Assembly (NCBI GenBank): GCA_914767885.1
Contig: CAJZBQ010000014.1
Span: 558,001 to 622,000 of the forward strand
Source: Blepharisma stoltei
Taxonomy: Eukaryota > Ciliophora > Heterotrichea > Heterotrichida > Blepharismidae
Length of the DNA: 64,000 nt
Direction of reading: 5' to 3'
The notes under the pieces were generated by a model. The model saw nothing but the letters and a program-made list of their open reading frames with translations. It was not told the DNA's origin and made no database searches. Below are positions 20,649 through 31,039 of this stretch, piece after piece. Each line of letters opens with the position of its first letter. Position 1 is the stretch's first letter. The position numbers were made by a program, and so were the translations under genes.

Positions 20649-23600
20649 ATGTCAATGCAATATGCACCAGCCTGGTCACTTTACGGACGCAAATCAATGA
20701 AAAATCTTAACGATATTCCGGGTCCAGGAACCTATTCACCTAAAGACTCATTCGACTCACCAAATTACAAAATCGGGACAAGCTCAAGAACAAATTTTTC
20801 CAAAATAAATAGCAATTCTCCTGGCCCAGGAGCCTACAATCCTTTAGAAACAAATTTTTCAACTGTATCTCAAAAATTCGGCTCTAGTTCTAGGAAAAGT
20901 TTGGTTTCTAATAGCAGTATATCGCCAGGGCCAGGAGCTTATGAAAACAACATCACTATTGGTAAAGGACCTCATATTACAATGTCAAGCCGTCTAGCAA
21001 AATTAACCTCTAGCCAAAATTTGCCAGGGCCAGGTCAATATGATGTAAATACCGGCTAGGAGGTTTTATCCAAATTATGGTGTATGGCAATAGCAGAAAT
21101 TAGATACAGTAGAAGATTAAAAGACAGGCTAGAAAAACATTTGATAAAAAACAGATGTATGAAAGATATACAACTATTTCAATTTATAATTAATAGTAAT
21201 TTAAGAAAAAATAGTAATAATTACACAAACTCTGGAGCTTGAACTCTAGACGAAATAAGATAGAAATGAATTTTACAAGATTCATAAGCTAGGACATTAA
21301 TAAATTATAAATGGTATGAACTAATTGAATTGACAACGTGCTCCAAAAATAATTAATTTTTTTGAATAAATGCCTGGATATACGCTTTTATAACTCCAAG
21401 AGATAATTTATTGAATTTCAGGGATAGGACCTTTTATAATTCACATTCTCACGGTACTGTTTATTTCAAAAAATTTGGAATATAGTGTATGACTTCTAAA
21501 TATTGATGATGCCGAATAGTTATTCAATAAAATAAGTGCACAGATTTCATACAAATAGAACATAAGTTTTGCGGCAATCTTACTCAAGATAAGATAGCCT
21601 TCACAATATTTGCGATTAAAAATGCAAAATAATAATTATAAGAAACTGCACTTAATAAACTACATCAGGTTGAACTTTTGTAAATTATCATCCAAAGCAT
21701 ACATTTTTTTTAACTGTGAAAGCAATTTTGCAATTTATTTTGTTTTTAGCTCGCATTATTGCACTCTTAATCTATTTAAAATAGACTAATAAGTGTAATA
21801 TAATAATATTGCGCACATTACTAACTACCCTCCCTCCTCTCCGTAAGCTAACAAGATCTTTTGGCCGATCATGGAAGGGTTAAATTTTTTTTTAAAAAAA
21901 TTTATATATAAAATTTATAGACAATTTTTTTTCGAAATTTTAAAAACCCCACTACGACAAAAAATAGAAAGCGAATAATAATTTAATTTGTAAAATTTAT
22001 GTATTAAAACTCAATTTGTTTAAAATTAAATAGAATTAGCTAGAGATTTCATTATACTAATTATCACTTATAAATCAAAAATTTTTTCAATAAAGAAATT
22101 TTTCTATTATAAAATTTTTGTTTGCTCACGAGTGTGAGTTTTTTGGGTTTAAAAAAAAAATTTAACCCTTCCATGATCGGCCAAAAGATCTTGTTAGCTT
22201 ACGGAGAGGAGGGAGGGTAGTTAGTAATGTGCGCAATATTATTATATTACACTTATTAGTCTATTTTAAATAGATTAAGAGTGCAATAATGCGAGCTAAA
22301 AACAAAATAAATTGCAAAATTGCTTTCACAGTTAAAAAAAATGTATGCTTTGGATGATAATTTACAAAAGTTCAACCTGATGTAGTTTATTAAGTGCAGT
22401 TTCTTATAATTATTATTTTGCATTTTTAATCGCAAATATTGTGAAGGCTATCTTATCTTGAGTAAGATTGCCGCAAAACTTATGTTCTATTTGTATGAAA
22501 TCTGTGCACTTATTTTATTGAATAACTATTCGGCATCATCAATATTTAGAAGTCATACACTATATTCCAAATTTTTTGAAATAAACAGTACCGTGAGAAT
22601 GTGAATTATAAAAGGTCCTATCCCTGAAATTCAATAAATTATCTCTTGGAGTTATAAAAGCGTATATCCAGGCATTTATTCAAAAAAATTAATTATTTTT
22701 GGAGCACGTTGTCAATTCAATTAGTTCATACCATTTATAATTTATTAATGTCCTAGCTTATGAATCTTGTAAAATTCATTTCTATCTTATTTCGTCTAGA
22801 GTTCAAGCTCCAGAGTTTGTGTAATTATTATTATTTTTTCTTAATTTACTATTAATTATAAATTGAAATAGTTGTATATTTTCATACATCTGTTTTTTAT
22901 CATATACTTTTCTAGCCTGTCTTTTAATCTTCTACTGTATCTAATTTCTGCTATTGCCATACACCATAATTTGGATAAAGCCTCCTAGCCGTAAATACCT
23001 TTGAAAAAATTATCCCCAAGGCTCCAGGATATTCAATGGGATCATCACAAAGAGGCGAAAAATTGTCAGCAAGGTCAAACGATGGCATTCCTGGCCCAGG
23101 GACTTACGATAATAAACTTTCTATGACAGATGGTCCACGCTGAAGATTTGGGAATGACAGAAGAAGCCATTATAAAAAAAATAACAATCCAGGACCTGGA
23201 TCTTATAACTTTTCAAGCACTTTAGACAGTCAGGGATTCAGTATCACTGGGAGGATATCAGATAATAAAGAGCGATCAATTACTCCTGGGCCTGGCGCAT
23301 ATGATCCAAAATTAATTGTGGACACTCCACAATTTAGCTTGGGGAAAGCAGGTCGGACTGCGAATTCGCAGAAGAAATATATACCTGGGCCAGGCGCATA
23401 TAATCCAAGCCATTCAGAACCCAATTTTGCATCAGTTTTTGGATCAGGTAAAAGAACTTCAATAAGCAAATGTTCAGATAACCCAGGCCCAGGTGCCTAT
23501 TCTGTATCTTCTCAGCCTAATGGCCCAGTTTATTCAATTAAAGGAAAAAATCAAAACCAAAAATCAAACTATCTGCCAGGGCCTGGCCAGTATAACCCTC

Positions 23601-23839
23601 AAAAGCAGGATACTTCCTTAGCTTACTCAGTTAGTCATGCGAACAGAAACTCATTATCATACGCCAAAAATGAAGTGCCGGGTCCAGGTAATTATGATGC
23701 AAAATATTCAAGCCAAGTGCCTGAATGGGGATTCGGCAGTGATAGATGGAAGAAGAAATCTTTTAATGCATCTCCAGGGCCAGGCTATTATGAGATTCGT
23801 AATACAATAGGAGAAATACCTTCATATGCTAAAAGATAA
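20649..23839 (+). CDS. SHIPPO-repeat (STPGR/ODF3-like) protein split by a giant palindrome
   Basis: The two coding halves join in frame when 1946 bp are removed between the GTAAATACC repeats, giving 414 aa (…QYDVNTFEKIIPKAPG…). About ten to twelve P-G-P-G-x-Y repeats are spread along the whole protein (NIPGPGTYSP, SPGPGAYNP, and so on), the hallmark of sperm-tail PG-rich/ODF3 proteins. These bind axonemal or cortical microtubules as inner proteins. One Trp (GPRWRFG) is TGA. The ciliary role fits the other axonemal genes nearby. Junction and repeats are clear. Confidence 0.9.
21054..22990. mobile_element. 1.94-kb near-perfect palindromic IES with 9-bp direct repeats
   Basis: Terminal arms of about 840 bp (from 21054 inward and from 22990 inward) are reverse complements with only a few differences. 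The spacer of about 250 bp at 21.9-22.15 kb contains a MITE core (CATTATACTAATTATCACTTATAA). Arms near the centre carry CTCCGTAAGCTAACAAGATC-type MITE ends. Flanks are GTAAATACC at 21045-21053 and 22991-22999, which includes a TA. Removal of insert plus one repeat restores the host frame. There is no transposase frame. Long arms plus 9-bp target duplication resemble Mutator-like elements; a foldback expansion of a MITE is the alternative. Confidence 0.9.
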
Positions 23840-23887
23840 ATAATTCATTATATTTATTTTTGAATTTAAAGAGCTATCGTTTTTTAT

Positions 23888-24272
23888 TAACTCCCCCCCC
23901 CCCCCTCCGTGAGCGAACAAAAAAATTTTGTTCGCTCACGGAGGGGGGTTAATTTTTTTTTTTAAAAAAAATTTATATATAAATTTTATAAAAATATTTT
24001 TTTCGAAATTTAAAAAAATCCTAATTTGCAAAAATTGGGAAGCAAATATTAATTTAATTTGCAAAATTTATGTTTAAAACGCAATTTGTTTAAAATTAAA
24101 CAGAATTAGCTCTAGATTTCATTATACTAATTATCACTTATATATCAAAATTTTTTTCCATTAAAATTTTTTCTATTAAAAAAATTTTTGTTCACTCACG
24201 GAGGGTGGGTTTTTGGTCAAAAAATGGCGATTTTTCTAATGGTTTTGTTCGCTCACGGAGGGGGGGGGGGAG
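23888..24272. mobile_element. Full-length MITE IES
   Basis: The best-preserved copy: TA borders at 23888-23889 and 24273-24274, a C14-type run, and then a perfect hairpin (CTCCGTGAGCGAAC...GTTCGCTCACGGAG). This is followed by the ATATATAAATTTTATAAAAA stretch, the core CATTATACTAATTATCACTTATATA, the GGAGGGTGGGTTTTTGG block and GTTCGCTCACGGAGGGGGG at the end. It lies between convergent gene ends, so it interrupts no frame. Confidence 0.9.
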
Positions 24273-24338
24273 TAAGCATTTAGCGAGTTTACAATTGATG
24301 GATAATTAAGATATTTATTTGTTTAAAAAATTATGATA

Positions 24339-25088
24339 TTAAGAATCCAAAATAAGCTCATCATTTTCTAGTTTTAAAAGCTTTAGAAGTTTTTCGTAAT
24401 CCCGGGATTTTCCAATAATGCTTTTCAATTCGTTTAAGCTTATTTTTAGGGTATAAATTAAAGTTTCTCCATTATAAGCGTGAATTCAAGCATTTCTATT
24501 TTAAAATTACGATTTCTTTTTATATACTTCAACATAAAAAAATTTTTCTGATATCATTCCAGTTTTTTTGAATAGGAGCTGCTTTTCTTCCCCATCAATA
24601 GGGCTTAATTTTATCCTTTTATGATTGAAATTCTTTGTGCTTGAAGTTTTATCACTTGATAACACTGGGCCAATAACATAAGGATATTCGCATCTAAGTG
24701 TGATATATTGCTCGTTTTGTTCACGGTCCTTCCTCAGCTGTTTTATATCATAAGACGATTTTCTGTTGTGCAATCTTTTTCATAGTTCAAAATTATCTGC
24801 AGTTATTTGCATCATCTCTTTTCTTCTAGCCTCTTTATTTAGGCTTTTTATTTCTTTTGATTTATTATGCCTTTTTACAGTTGCTTTATTTGCTCTTTCT
24901 GTCATTTTCCCTAAAAGAATTTGACTTTCAATTTCAGCTACACTATATCTTTCATCACTTGGCACTTCAGCTTTTTTTAATTTGAGCGTTGGAAGTTCAA
25001 AATTTGCAGGAATAAATAAATTCGGTAGTGAGTGCATATTTTTTAATTTTTGGATGCATTTATTAAAGCTTTGCTCGTCCCATTTCAT
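24339..25088 (-). CDS. CFAP97/Hemingway-like protein, 244 aa
   Basis: One frame results when TGA is read as Trp (NFELW-KRLHNRK) and the 15-nt intron GTAATTTTAAAATAG (24496-24510, minus sense) is removed. The segment EARRKEMMQITADNFELW-KRLHNRKSSYD resembles the KIAA1430/CFAP97 (Hemingway) motif, in which a helix ending in EN..LL.R is followed by K..Y. Members act in cilia or flagella. The C-terminal exon ends DYEKLLKLLKLENDELIL, another short helix. The CFAP97 assignment rests on this motif only. Confidence 0.65.
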
Positions 25089-25582
25089 TCTTCTATATTA
25101 AATATACAATTTGTATAAAAAAAATAGTTTGATTAGAAATTTAATTACTGCTATCATTCTTTTTAAATGTTTTGGATTAAAACTGGATTTTGCTAAACAC
25201 TTTGATCAATAATATTCAATATGTCTCATTAATTGGTATCCTTTATGTAAGACTTAGAAATTTATTAATATTGAATAAATTCTATTTATACCTATAATCA
25301 CTAAATTGGTTTGAGAATAACAAAAAAATATTTTCATCAAATCCATTTTTTCTTGAAATGCTAATTTTATAAACAGCTTTGGTAAAATGTAAAAAACTAG
25401 CTAAGTACTATAGGCAACAACCTTTGATAACCCGAAATCTTTGAGCTGTTAAATTCACAATCAGCAAGACCAAATCGTGCTTTCGTTTAACCAAGCCAGC
25501 ATTTGATTTTACCAAATGGGGATCTTCACAGCCCAAAGAACTGAACTATTTATAACAATATGATATTATCTATTCATAGTAA
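25089..25582. other. Intergenic, no gene seen
   Basis: AT-rich. A short GC-richer patch at about 25410-25540 (CTAAGTACTATAGGCAACAA, CAGCAAGACCAAATCGTGC) resembles the composition of the dispersed inserts, but I found no direct repeats or shared core. No coding frame. Confidence 0.4.
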
Positions 25583-26248
25583 TTAATATTTTTTACTACT
25601 TTCTTCTTTCAATTTGTTCGGTTTTTCGATCAGAAGTTCATATCCATCATATAAAACACTCCCCTTTTTTATCAAATTTTGAGCAACTTCAATATCATCA
25701 AACTGCACAAAGCCAAAATCTTTTTCTCTTTCTTGTGGAATAGCGACACTTACAACTTGGCCGAATTGAGAGAAGAACTCTTTCAGATCTTCTAATTTGA
25801 ATGATTTAGTAAGATTTGGTATTAAAATAGAGCACATATTTCTTCTACTCACTTTTCGTATTGAATTCATTTGAGCATGAGTATCACCAAAGCGGCTAAC
25901 ATCTATTGGGAAGCCTCTTAATTGGCGCTGGTCAATTTTTAATGCTCGTTTTGCAGCATCAGCATCTGTAAACTTAATAAAAGCAAATCCTGAAGATAAA
26001 TTTTTAACATCAATTTTTGTTATTTCTCCAAATATTGAAAAGATTGATCTGAGTTCTTCTTCAGTTATAGTGCTTGGTAAATTCCCTACGTGAATTGTAT
26101 CTTCACCGTATTTGGCTATTTCAGAAGGGTCAGATTTAATAGATATTAGGCTATTCCATTAATAAAAGACGCTAGCTGCATTGGCAATGTAATGCCCAAA
26201 ACTTATATCTATCCTGTCTAATGGATTTCCATAGTGTCAATTTCTCAT
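25583..26248 (-). pseudogene. Two-RRM protein gene with one in-frame TAA
   Basis: From an ATG (MRNW-HYGNPLDR) the frame runs 222 codons to TAG with a single TAA at about codon 30 (26159-26161). Two RRM domains follow: TIHVGNLPSTITEEELRSIF...GFAFIKF and CSILIPNLTKSFKLEDLKEFF...FGFVQF. The 5' part resembles the presequence region of the neighbouring RRM gene (shared AATCCATTAGA), which supports the upstream ATG. No 15/16-nt intron removes the TAA. It is either a real pseudogene, an assembly error, or a gene starting downstream through an unseen exon. Two TGA codons encode Trp. Confidence 0.55.
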
Positions 26249-26436
26249 TTCTCAAGCAATTAAAATTTCTGATTGCCTAATTAGCTTTGAAATTTTCGGG
26301 AAATTTGTTTTGTATATTGTCAGATCTTATCTGGCATAGCAAAAAAATGGCGAAATCGCTAAAAATCAAGAGTATCATCAATTAAAATTAACTAAGGCTC
26401 CTAAACTATATCGAATATGAGCGTTTTATCCGCTTT

Positions 26437-26583
26437 GTAAACGCAAGCTAAAAGAAGCAGGTGCAGGAGGATCTCCATTTCCTTTCTCAAGAAAATGCCG
26501 CACTACCAAAAGTATGTATCATATGACTTGGAGCCAAAATTGCAAATGGGAAACTTCCTCGGAAGGCTTATTTTTGATGATCT
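26437..26583 (-). pseudogene. Frame-shifted remnant with VRHFLEKG motif
   Basis: On the minus strand the sequence reads SSKISLPRKFPIC...GSKSYDTYF, shifts by one base at a TTTT run, and continues VVRHFLEKGNGDPPAPASF to TAA. It resembles the C-terminus of the 73-aa protein at 5.9-6.1 kb. A single missing T would join the two parts. There is no start codon of its own, so it may be a lost exon, a remnant, or an assembly indel. Confidence 0.35.
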
Positions 26584-26589
26584 AGCATA

Positions 26590-27390
26590 TTAGAGTCAGT
26601 GAGATTCTAATAGCCAGCTTTCCTCAGGCAATCGCAAGAAAAAGAGAGTTTTTCTTTTGTATGGGCTGAAACCTCGTATCACCATTTTAACGTATATATG
26701 GCTTTTAATAGAAACCGAAATAGTTTTTTTTCCTACTTCCTTTCCATCCATGGCTGCTGCTGCTTTTTCAGCAACTTCTGGTTTGCTGAATTCGATGAAG
26801 GCAGTTCCTGGCTTAATTAAAGGATTAGATTCGTCTTTGACAGCGATTTTCTCGATTTTACCAAATTTTTCAAACAAATATCTGAGGTTCGTTTGCTTTA
26901 TGGTCACTGGAAGATGCCTTATGTAAATTGTGGATTTATCTATGATATCTTTTGGACGCTTGCTTTCTCCAGTCTTATTTCAGCTTAAGTTAACTTTGAG
27001 AGCCCTGCCATTGAAAATGCGTCCATCTTCTTCAAGAGCCAAAGTATTGTTCTTGGGAGATTCATAAGTAATCCAAGCTTTGCCTTTTGACCTACCATCT
27101 TCATCTTTTGGAATAGATATCGATTTAATTTTCCCAAATTTTTCGAAGTGCTCCTTTATTTGATCCTCTGTTGTGTCAAAATTAAAGTTGCCAACATAAA
27201 GTTCATCAGTATTATTTCTTTTCTTAACTAATCCTGAGCTGCTTCCATCTTGCCTATCAACATACCCAAATGGTCTTAAGATTAATCTTGACTGTATTGT
27301 CATTCCGTAAAGAGCAGAATAAAGTCTAAAAGGCTGCACAGACATAAGAAGTCTTTTTGAAAGTCTTAATGGATTAGCAAAAAGCTTCAT
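26590..27390 (-). CDS. Mitochondrial-type two-RRM protein, 266 aa
   Basis: The ATG chosen gives the presequence-like MKLFANPLRLSKRLLMSVQP; the frame is also open further upstream (to 27507). RRM1 has RNP2 ELYVGNFNF and RNP1 KGKAWITYE, and RRM2 has TIYIRHLPV and GTAFIEF. A TGA codes for Trp between the domains (VNLSW-NKTG), and a second near the C-terminus (ESHW-L) precedes TAA. Single-strand RNA binding is inferred from the RNP motifs; mitochondrial import is inferred from the Arg/Ser/Leu-rich start. It is part of a local group of four such genes. Confidence 0.8.
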
Positions 27391-27613
27391 ATTTATTCTA
27401 TTTTCGATTATGAAAATCGTTTTTAGGCTACTTGTATCAAAATTATAAATTTTTGGGCAAGAAATTAGAGATACCTTTGGAAAGAGTTTTTTTTTATAAA
27501 ATCTCAAGCTATGATTTAAATATATATATTCATAAATTCAAATAGCATGGGCTCTATTTTACTTTATTGAAACTCAATAAAACAAATAATTGATTTTCAA
27601 GCATTTCTATAAA

Positions 27614-28045
27614 ATGAACATTGATCAAATGAATAAAGAATTAGAATCATTCAGATATCAACTTGAGGATGCGCTAAACAATGGGCAAGTTGAGCAAGCA
27701 ATCGGAATTATGACTGAGCTTCGAAAAAGAAATGTTGACATTCCAATTTCAATAGAAATACCTGATTACCCTGTCAATAGCAGCCCATCTTACCAGGATC
27801 CTCCATATCAAAATCTTTCTCAAGCTAGAACCCAACAATTTGTTAGTCCTCAAAGTTATAACTCACAGCAACACCAACTATATAGCAGTAGTCCCTCAAT
27901 GGGCAATGCTCCAAGCAGAGAAGAAATTAAAAGTTATTTGGTATCATTTGGCCTAACTCCTATAGATGCTCAAAGAATCTCAAAGCAAGCAAAAACCATC
28001 GATCAAGCTATAGATTTGGCTCAAAAAATTCCCAAAAAGCAATAA
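27614..28045 (+). CDS. Small protein with UBA-like C-terminus, 143 aa
   Basis: ATG-to-TAA frame. The N-terminal helix (MNIDQMNKELESFRYQLEDA) and ALNNGQVEQAIGIMTELRKR look like a CUE/UBA- or TPR-like helical hairpin. The middle is Gln/Ser/Pro/Tyr rich. The end (SREEIKSYLVSFGLTPIDAQR) is UBA-like (helix, short loop, helix). No precise orthologue recognised. Confidence 0.6.
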   Translation: MNIDQMNKELESFRYQLEDALNNGQVEQAIGIMTELRKRNVDIPISIEIPDYPVNSSPSYQDPPYQNLSQARTQQFVSPQSYNSQQHQLYSSSPSMGNAPSREEIKSYLVSFGLTPIDAQRISKQAKTIDQAIDLAQKIPKKQ

Positions 28046-28151
28046 TCATTGGAATAAATAAGAAATATTTGATAGATTACTAATTATAGCTAAATCTTTA
28101 TAATTTGGCAAGAAAACCATTAGCTAGTATATTGAAACTATAAATCTGAAG

Positions 28152-28349
28152 TTATAGGCCTGATTGAGATGGTAGGGATTCCAAAGTCTCCTGAAGCTTG
28201 CTTATAAGTAAGTCGCATGCGCATTCTATCTTTTTTGCTTCAATAATAAGCTTTTCAACATCTTCTTTTGTATTGGTAGTTATTGCTAAGTTAAGAGTAA
28301 TGGACCAGGCATTGAGAGACGATTTTATTTCATTTAACTCTTCTTGCAT
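28152..28349 (-). CDS. Small helical protein, 65 aa
   Basis: Complete ATG-to-TAG frame, all-helical pattern (EELNEIKSSLNAWSITLNLA, KEDVEKLIIEAKKIE). Size and composition resemble small Mediator- or kinetochore-type coiled subunits, but nothing specific can be claimed. It ends about 100 bp from the preceding gene and starts 22 bp from the CKS1 stop. Confidence 0.5.
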   Translation of the reverse strand: MQEELNEIKSSLNAWSITLNLAITTNTKEDVEKLIIEAKKIECACDLLISKLQETLESLPSQSGL

Positions 28350-28370
28350 ATTTATATATTTTTTAAAGTA

Positions 28371-28667
28371 TTAATTATTATTCTTGATAAATGCTTGAGA
28401 TTGATGTGCTGTTGGCGCCAATCCAGTCAATGGATCAGTCCCTTTAGGTCTTCTAAACAAAAGAACATGGGGCTCTGGCCTATGAATTTCATAGTGAACC
28501 CAACCTCTGCTTTGCTGAACCCCTAAAGCTCTCCACTCGCTCTCAGTCAAAAGTCTTCCTCTCGGCATTTTCTTGAAGGTTTGTTTTGGGAGATGAACGT
28601 GCCTATATTCATACACGTCGTCATTGTATTTTTCTGAATATTCTATCTCGTTTGGAAAATGAGGCAT
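28371..28667 (-). CDS. CKS1: Cyclin-dependent kinase regulatory subunit CKS1
   Basis: 98 aa, ATG to TAA. Nearly the whole family signature is present: [40 protein letters not shown] and [13 protein letters not shown]. The hinge HxPEPH and anion-binding Arg/Trp/Gln residues are intact. CKS proteins bind CDK1-type kinases and direct them to phosphorylated substrates. The gene has a short N-terminal (MPHFPNEIE) and a 20-residue C-terminal extension compared with human CKS1 (79 aa). Confidence 0.97.
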   Translation of the reverse strand: MPHFPNEIEYSEKYNDDVYEYRHVHLPKQTFKKMPRGRLLTESEWRALGVQQSRGWVHYEIHRPEPHVLLFRRPKGTDPLTGLAPTAHQSQAFIKNNN

Positions 28668-28711
28668 TTAATTATAAGCTTTCTAGTTTGCCGCTTAATT
28701 TTAATCGAAAA
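28668..28711. promoter_or_regulatory. 44-bp bidirectional promoter region between CKS1 and Iwr1
   Basis: The start codons of the two divergent genes are separated by only 44 bp. Both promoters and both 5' untranslated regions must fit in this AT-rich stretch or overlap the coding regions. No TATA or other motif stands out. Confidence 0.5.
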
Positions 28712-29362
28712 ATGTCAGATATCATTTTGCGCGTAAAAAGAAAGCGAGATGAGAAACCAGCAGATATAATTGAAATAGAGTCCAAAAAAATAAAATCGGA
28801 ATCAGTCGATGAAATGTTGTCTAATCTCTCGTTAAATCCCACCAGACTAGTCTTTAAACTCCAGAAGGATTCTTTTGAGAAGAGAGCTGAAAATTTCCTT
28901 AAGCCTAATCAAGCTGGGACTGTTTTAGAAAACATAAAAACAAACTATATTGCCAATCATAGAGAACGAGCTAAGCTTGAAAGACTTCAAAAAGCTATTA
29001 ATTTCAGGATTGATAAAACTATTGAAGGAGAAATGATGGATGGAGTTGTTTACTGCAATGGCAAAGCAATGAAACTCTTAAATCCAAATCCAGATGAGAT
29101 ATATGAAGATTATGAGTATGATTGATATAAAATAGAAGAAGTCGGAACTGAAAATAGAAGCTATCAAGAAGGAATATTGTATTTGAATTCTGATGGAGAA
29201 AGCCCACAGTTTAGTGAAGAGTCTGATAGTGAGGATTCTAATCGAGAAAATCATCCTTATCATGATTATCCTGAAGAGGAAGATGAAAGCTATGGAGGCG
29301 AAAGCAGCGAAGAAGAAGCGTCAGATAAAAGCATCGAATATGAGTATGAACTTTCAGACTAA
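28712..29362 (+). CDS. SLC7A6OS: Iwr1/SLC7A6OS-like RNA polymerase II nuclear import factor
   Basis: 216 aa. It starts MSDIILRVKRKRDEKPADII, the basic VLRVKRKR motif of Iwr1. The acidic C-terminal Iwr1 block is NPDEIYEDYEYDWYKI...HPYHDYPEEEDES, with Trp from TGA joining the two frames. Iwr1 binds assembled RNA polymerase II and carries it into the nucleus through an N-terminal bipartite NLS. Family members run from 200 to 350 aa, and this is at the short end. The ATG was chosen because the frame upstream encodes the antisense of CKS1. Confidence 0.85.
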
Positions 29363-29541
29363 TTTTTGGAATAAAATTCCAATACCTGCTTTATTATGTG
29401 CATTTTAATGATAATCCAATTTCTAATATAAATAATTGCTAGGTTTAATATATTATGCTAATTGTAGAAAAATTAATTAAATTAAATTCAAATAATTAAA
29501 TTACAAAATTATAAATAAAAATAATTAGATAAGCCCCTATA

Positions 29542-29871
29542 ATGCTAGAAGACAATACAAACGTTAAAAGAAAACAAGAAAAAAAAGAAGAATGCACTGA
29601 ATTCTACTCTAAAGATATTTATGAAGCAGAAGCTGATTTCGAAGCATTTGGAGCCGAAAAATCAAAAAGAAGAGTAGAAATGGAAGAAGCCTTAAAAGTG
29701 CTTCATAATGATACGAAAAATATGATTCTTCTTGAAGTTTTCAATATTTACCAGCCAGTTAGAAAGTGCAGAGATGAGATTATCACTAAAATAGGAGAAG
29801 TAGACCCTAACTTTTGCGATTGGGTTATAAAGCAAGCCGAGAAAGATAGGCAGCCTGTTGATATTGATTAA
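29542..29871 (+). CDS. Hypothetical protein, 109 aa
   Basis: Complete ATG-to-TAA frame. Lys/Glu-rich start, then a helical segment (RVEMEEALKVLHNDTKNMI) and NIYQPVRKCRDEIITKIGEV. No family recognised. A single TGG Trp is used. Confidence 0.6.
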   Translation: MLEDNTNVKRKQEKKEECTEFYSKDIYEAEADFEAFGAEKSKRRVEMEEALKVLHNDTKNMILLEVFNIYQPVRKCRDEIITKIGEVDPNFCDWVIKQAEKDRQPVDID

Positions 29872-29961
29872 TAAAATAATAAATTAAACATGAAATAAAC
29901 AAAACAAAAAGTGAAATTTAAAAGACCTTTAAGATAAATTTATTATGGTAAATAATCAAAA

Positions 29962-30789
29962 ATGAGTTTGCCAATATTTATTAAATCTCTTAGGCGAACT
30001 TTATTTAGGTATTCTGGCTTTAGATATGCTTCAACTAGCATTAAATCCTTACAAGATAACGCTTTCCAAAGCTTTTCAAAAAGAGATAGAAGATTTGAAA
30101 GAAAAAACAATAATAAATTCGAGTTAGATAAAAAATCAGCTAAAGAAAATTCTGAAATGAAGGAGGAATCTAAAGAAATCCAATCTGAAGCAAATAAAAA
30201 TGTAAAAGATGGCAAAGAAGATAAGCCTGCTAAAAAAGATAAATATTTTTCAGTTTTTGTAGGAAACCTTTCATGGGATGCGAAAGAAGAGCATGTAGAG
30301 TCTCTGTTTTTGCCCTATGGCAAGCCAATTTGAATTTCTTTTCTTAAAGACAACGAAACTGGATACTCAAAAGGTGCAGCCTTTGTCAAATACAAAGATG
30401 AAAAGAAGGCTTTGGCTTCTTTAGAATTGAATGGAAAAGTGCATATGGAGAGAACTCTTCAAGTTAATATGGCAAGCGATAAAGAAGCTCTAGAAAAGCA
30501 TAAAGCAATGATAATAAGTAGGACAAGTTCCACTATATATGTCAGCAACTTGCCATATAAATTAAGAGATGAAAATTCATTCAGGGAGCTTTTTTCAAAA
30601 TGTGGGAAAATAGTTAAGGTGACTTTTCCAAAAGATGAGGATGGGAAATACTTGCATTATGGATTTGTTGAGTTTGCAAGGCCTCAAAGTGCTAAAATTG
30701 CTCTTGGAATAAAAAATCCAATGTATGGGGGAAGAAAATTGAGAATTAAATTAGCAGAATTGAAAGAGGAAAATAATTATGATGAATAA
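29962..30789 (+). CDS. Mitochondrial-type two-RRM protein, 275 aa
   Basis: Presequence-like MSLPIFIKSLRRTLFRYSGF, a Lys/Glu-rich linker, then RRM1 (FSVFVGNLSW, KGAAFVKY) and RRM2 (TIYVSNLPY, HYGFVEFA). Trp in KPIW-ISFLK is TGA. The 5' flank ATGGTAAATAATCAAAA is also found just before the next RRM gene, showing that the two are a duplicate pair. RNA binding in mitochondria is inferred. Confidence 0.85.
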
Positions 30790-31039
30790 ATACTTATTAG
30801 AATATAGTAGACGCTCTGAAATATTTAATTATTATAAAATTAATTGTAGGCTTTATTGTTTTTTTTTTGTTATGAAAATTATATGTCTACTCTAGCCACA
30901 GTAAATTTGGTTTCTGACAGAAAATCTCTAAATAGCTGCTCAGTAAGAAAAGGCCAAAATATAATAGATTTAGCTTAAAAGCTCATAGCCTATAGGCAAT
31001 GACTTTCCATGAAGAAAATGGACTTTTCGAAATAACTCT

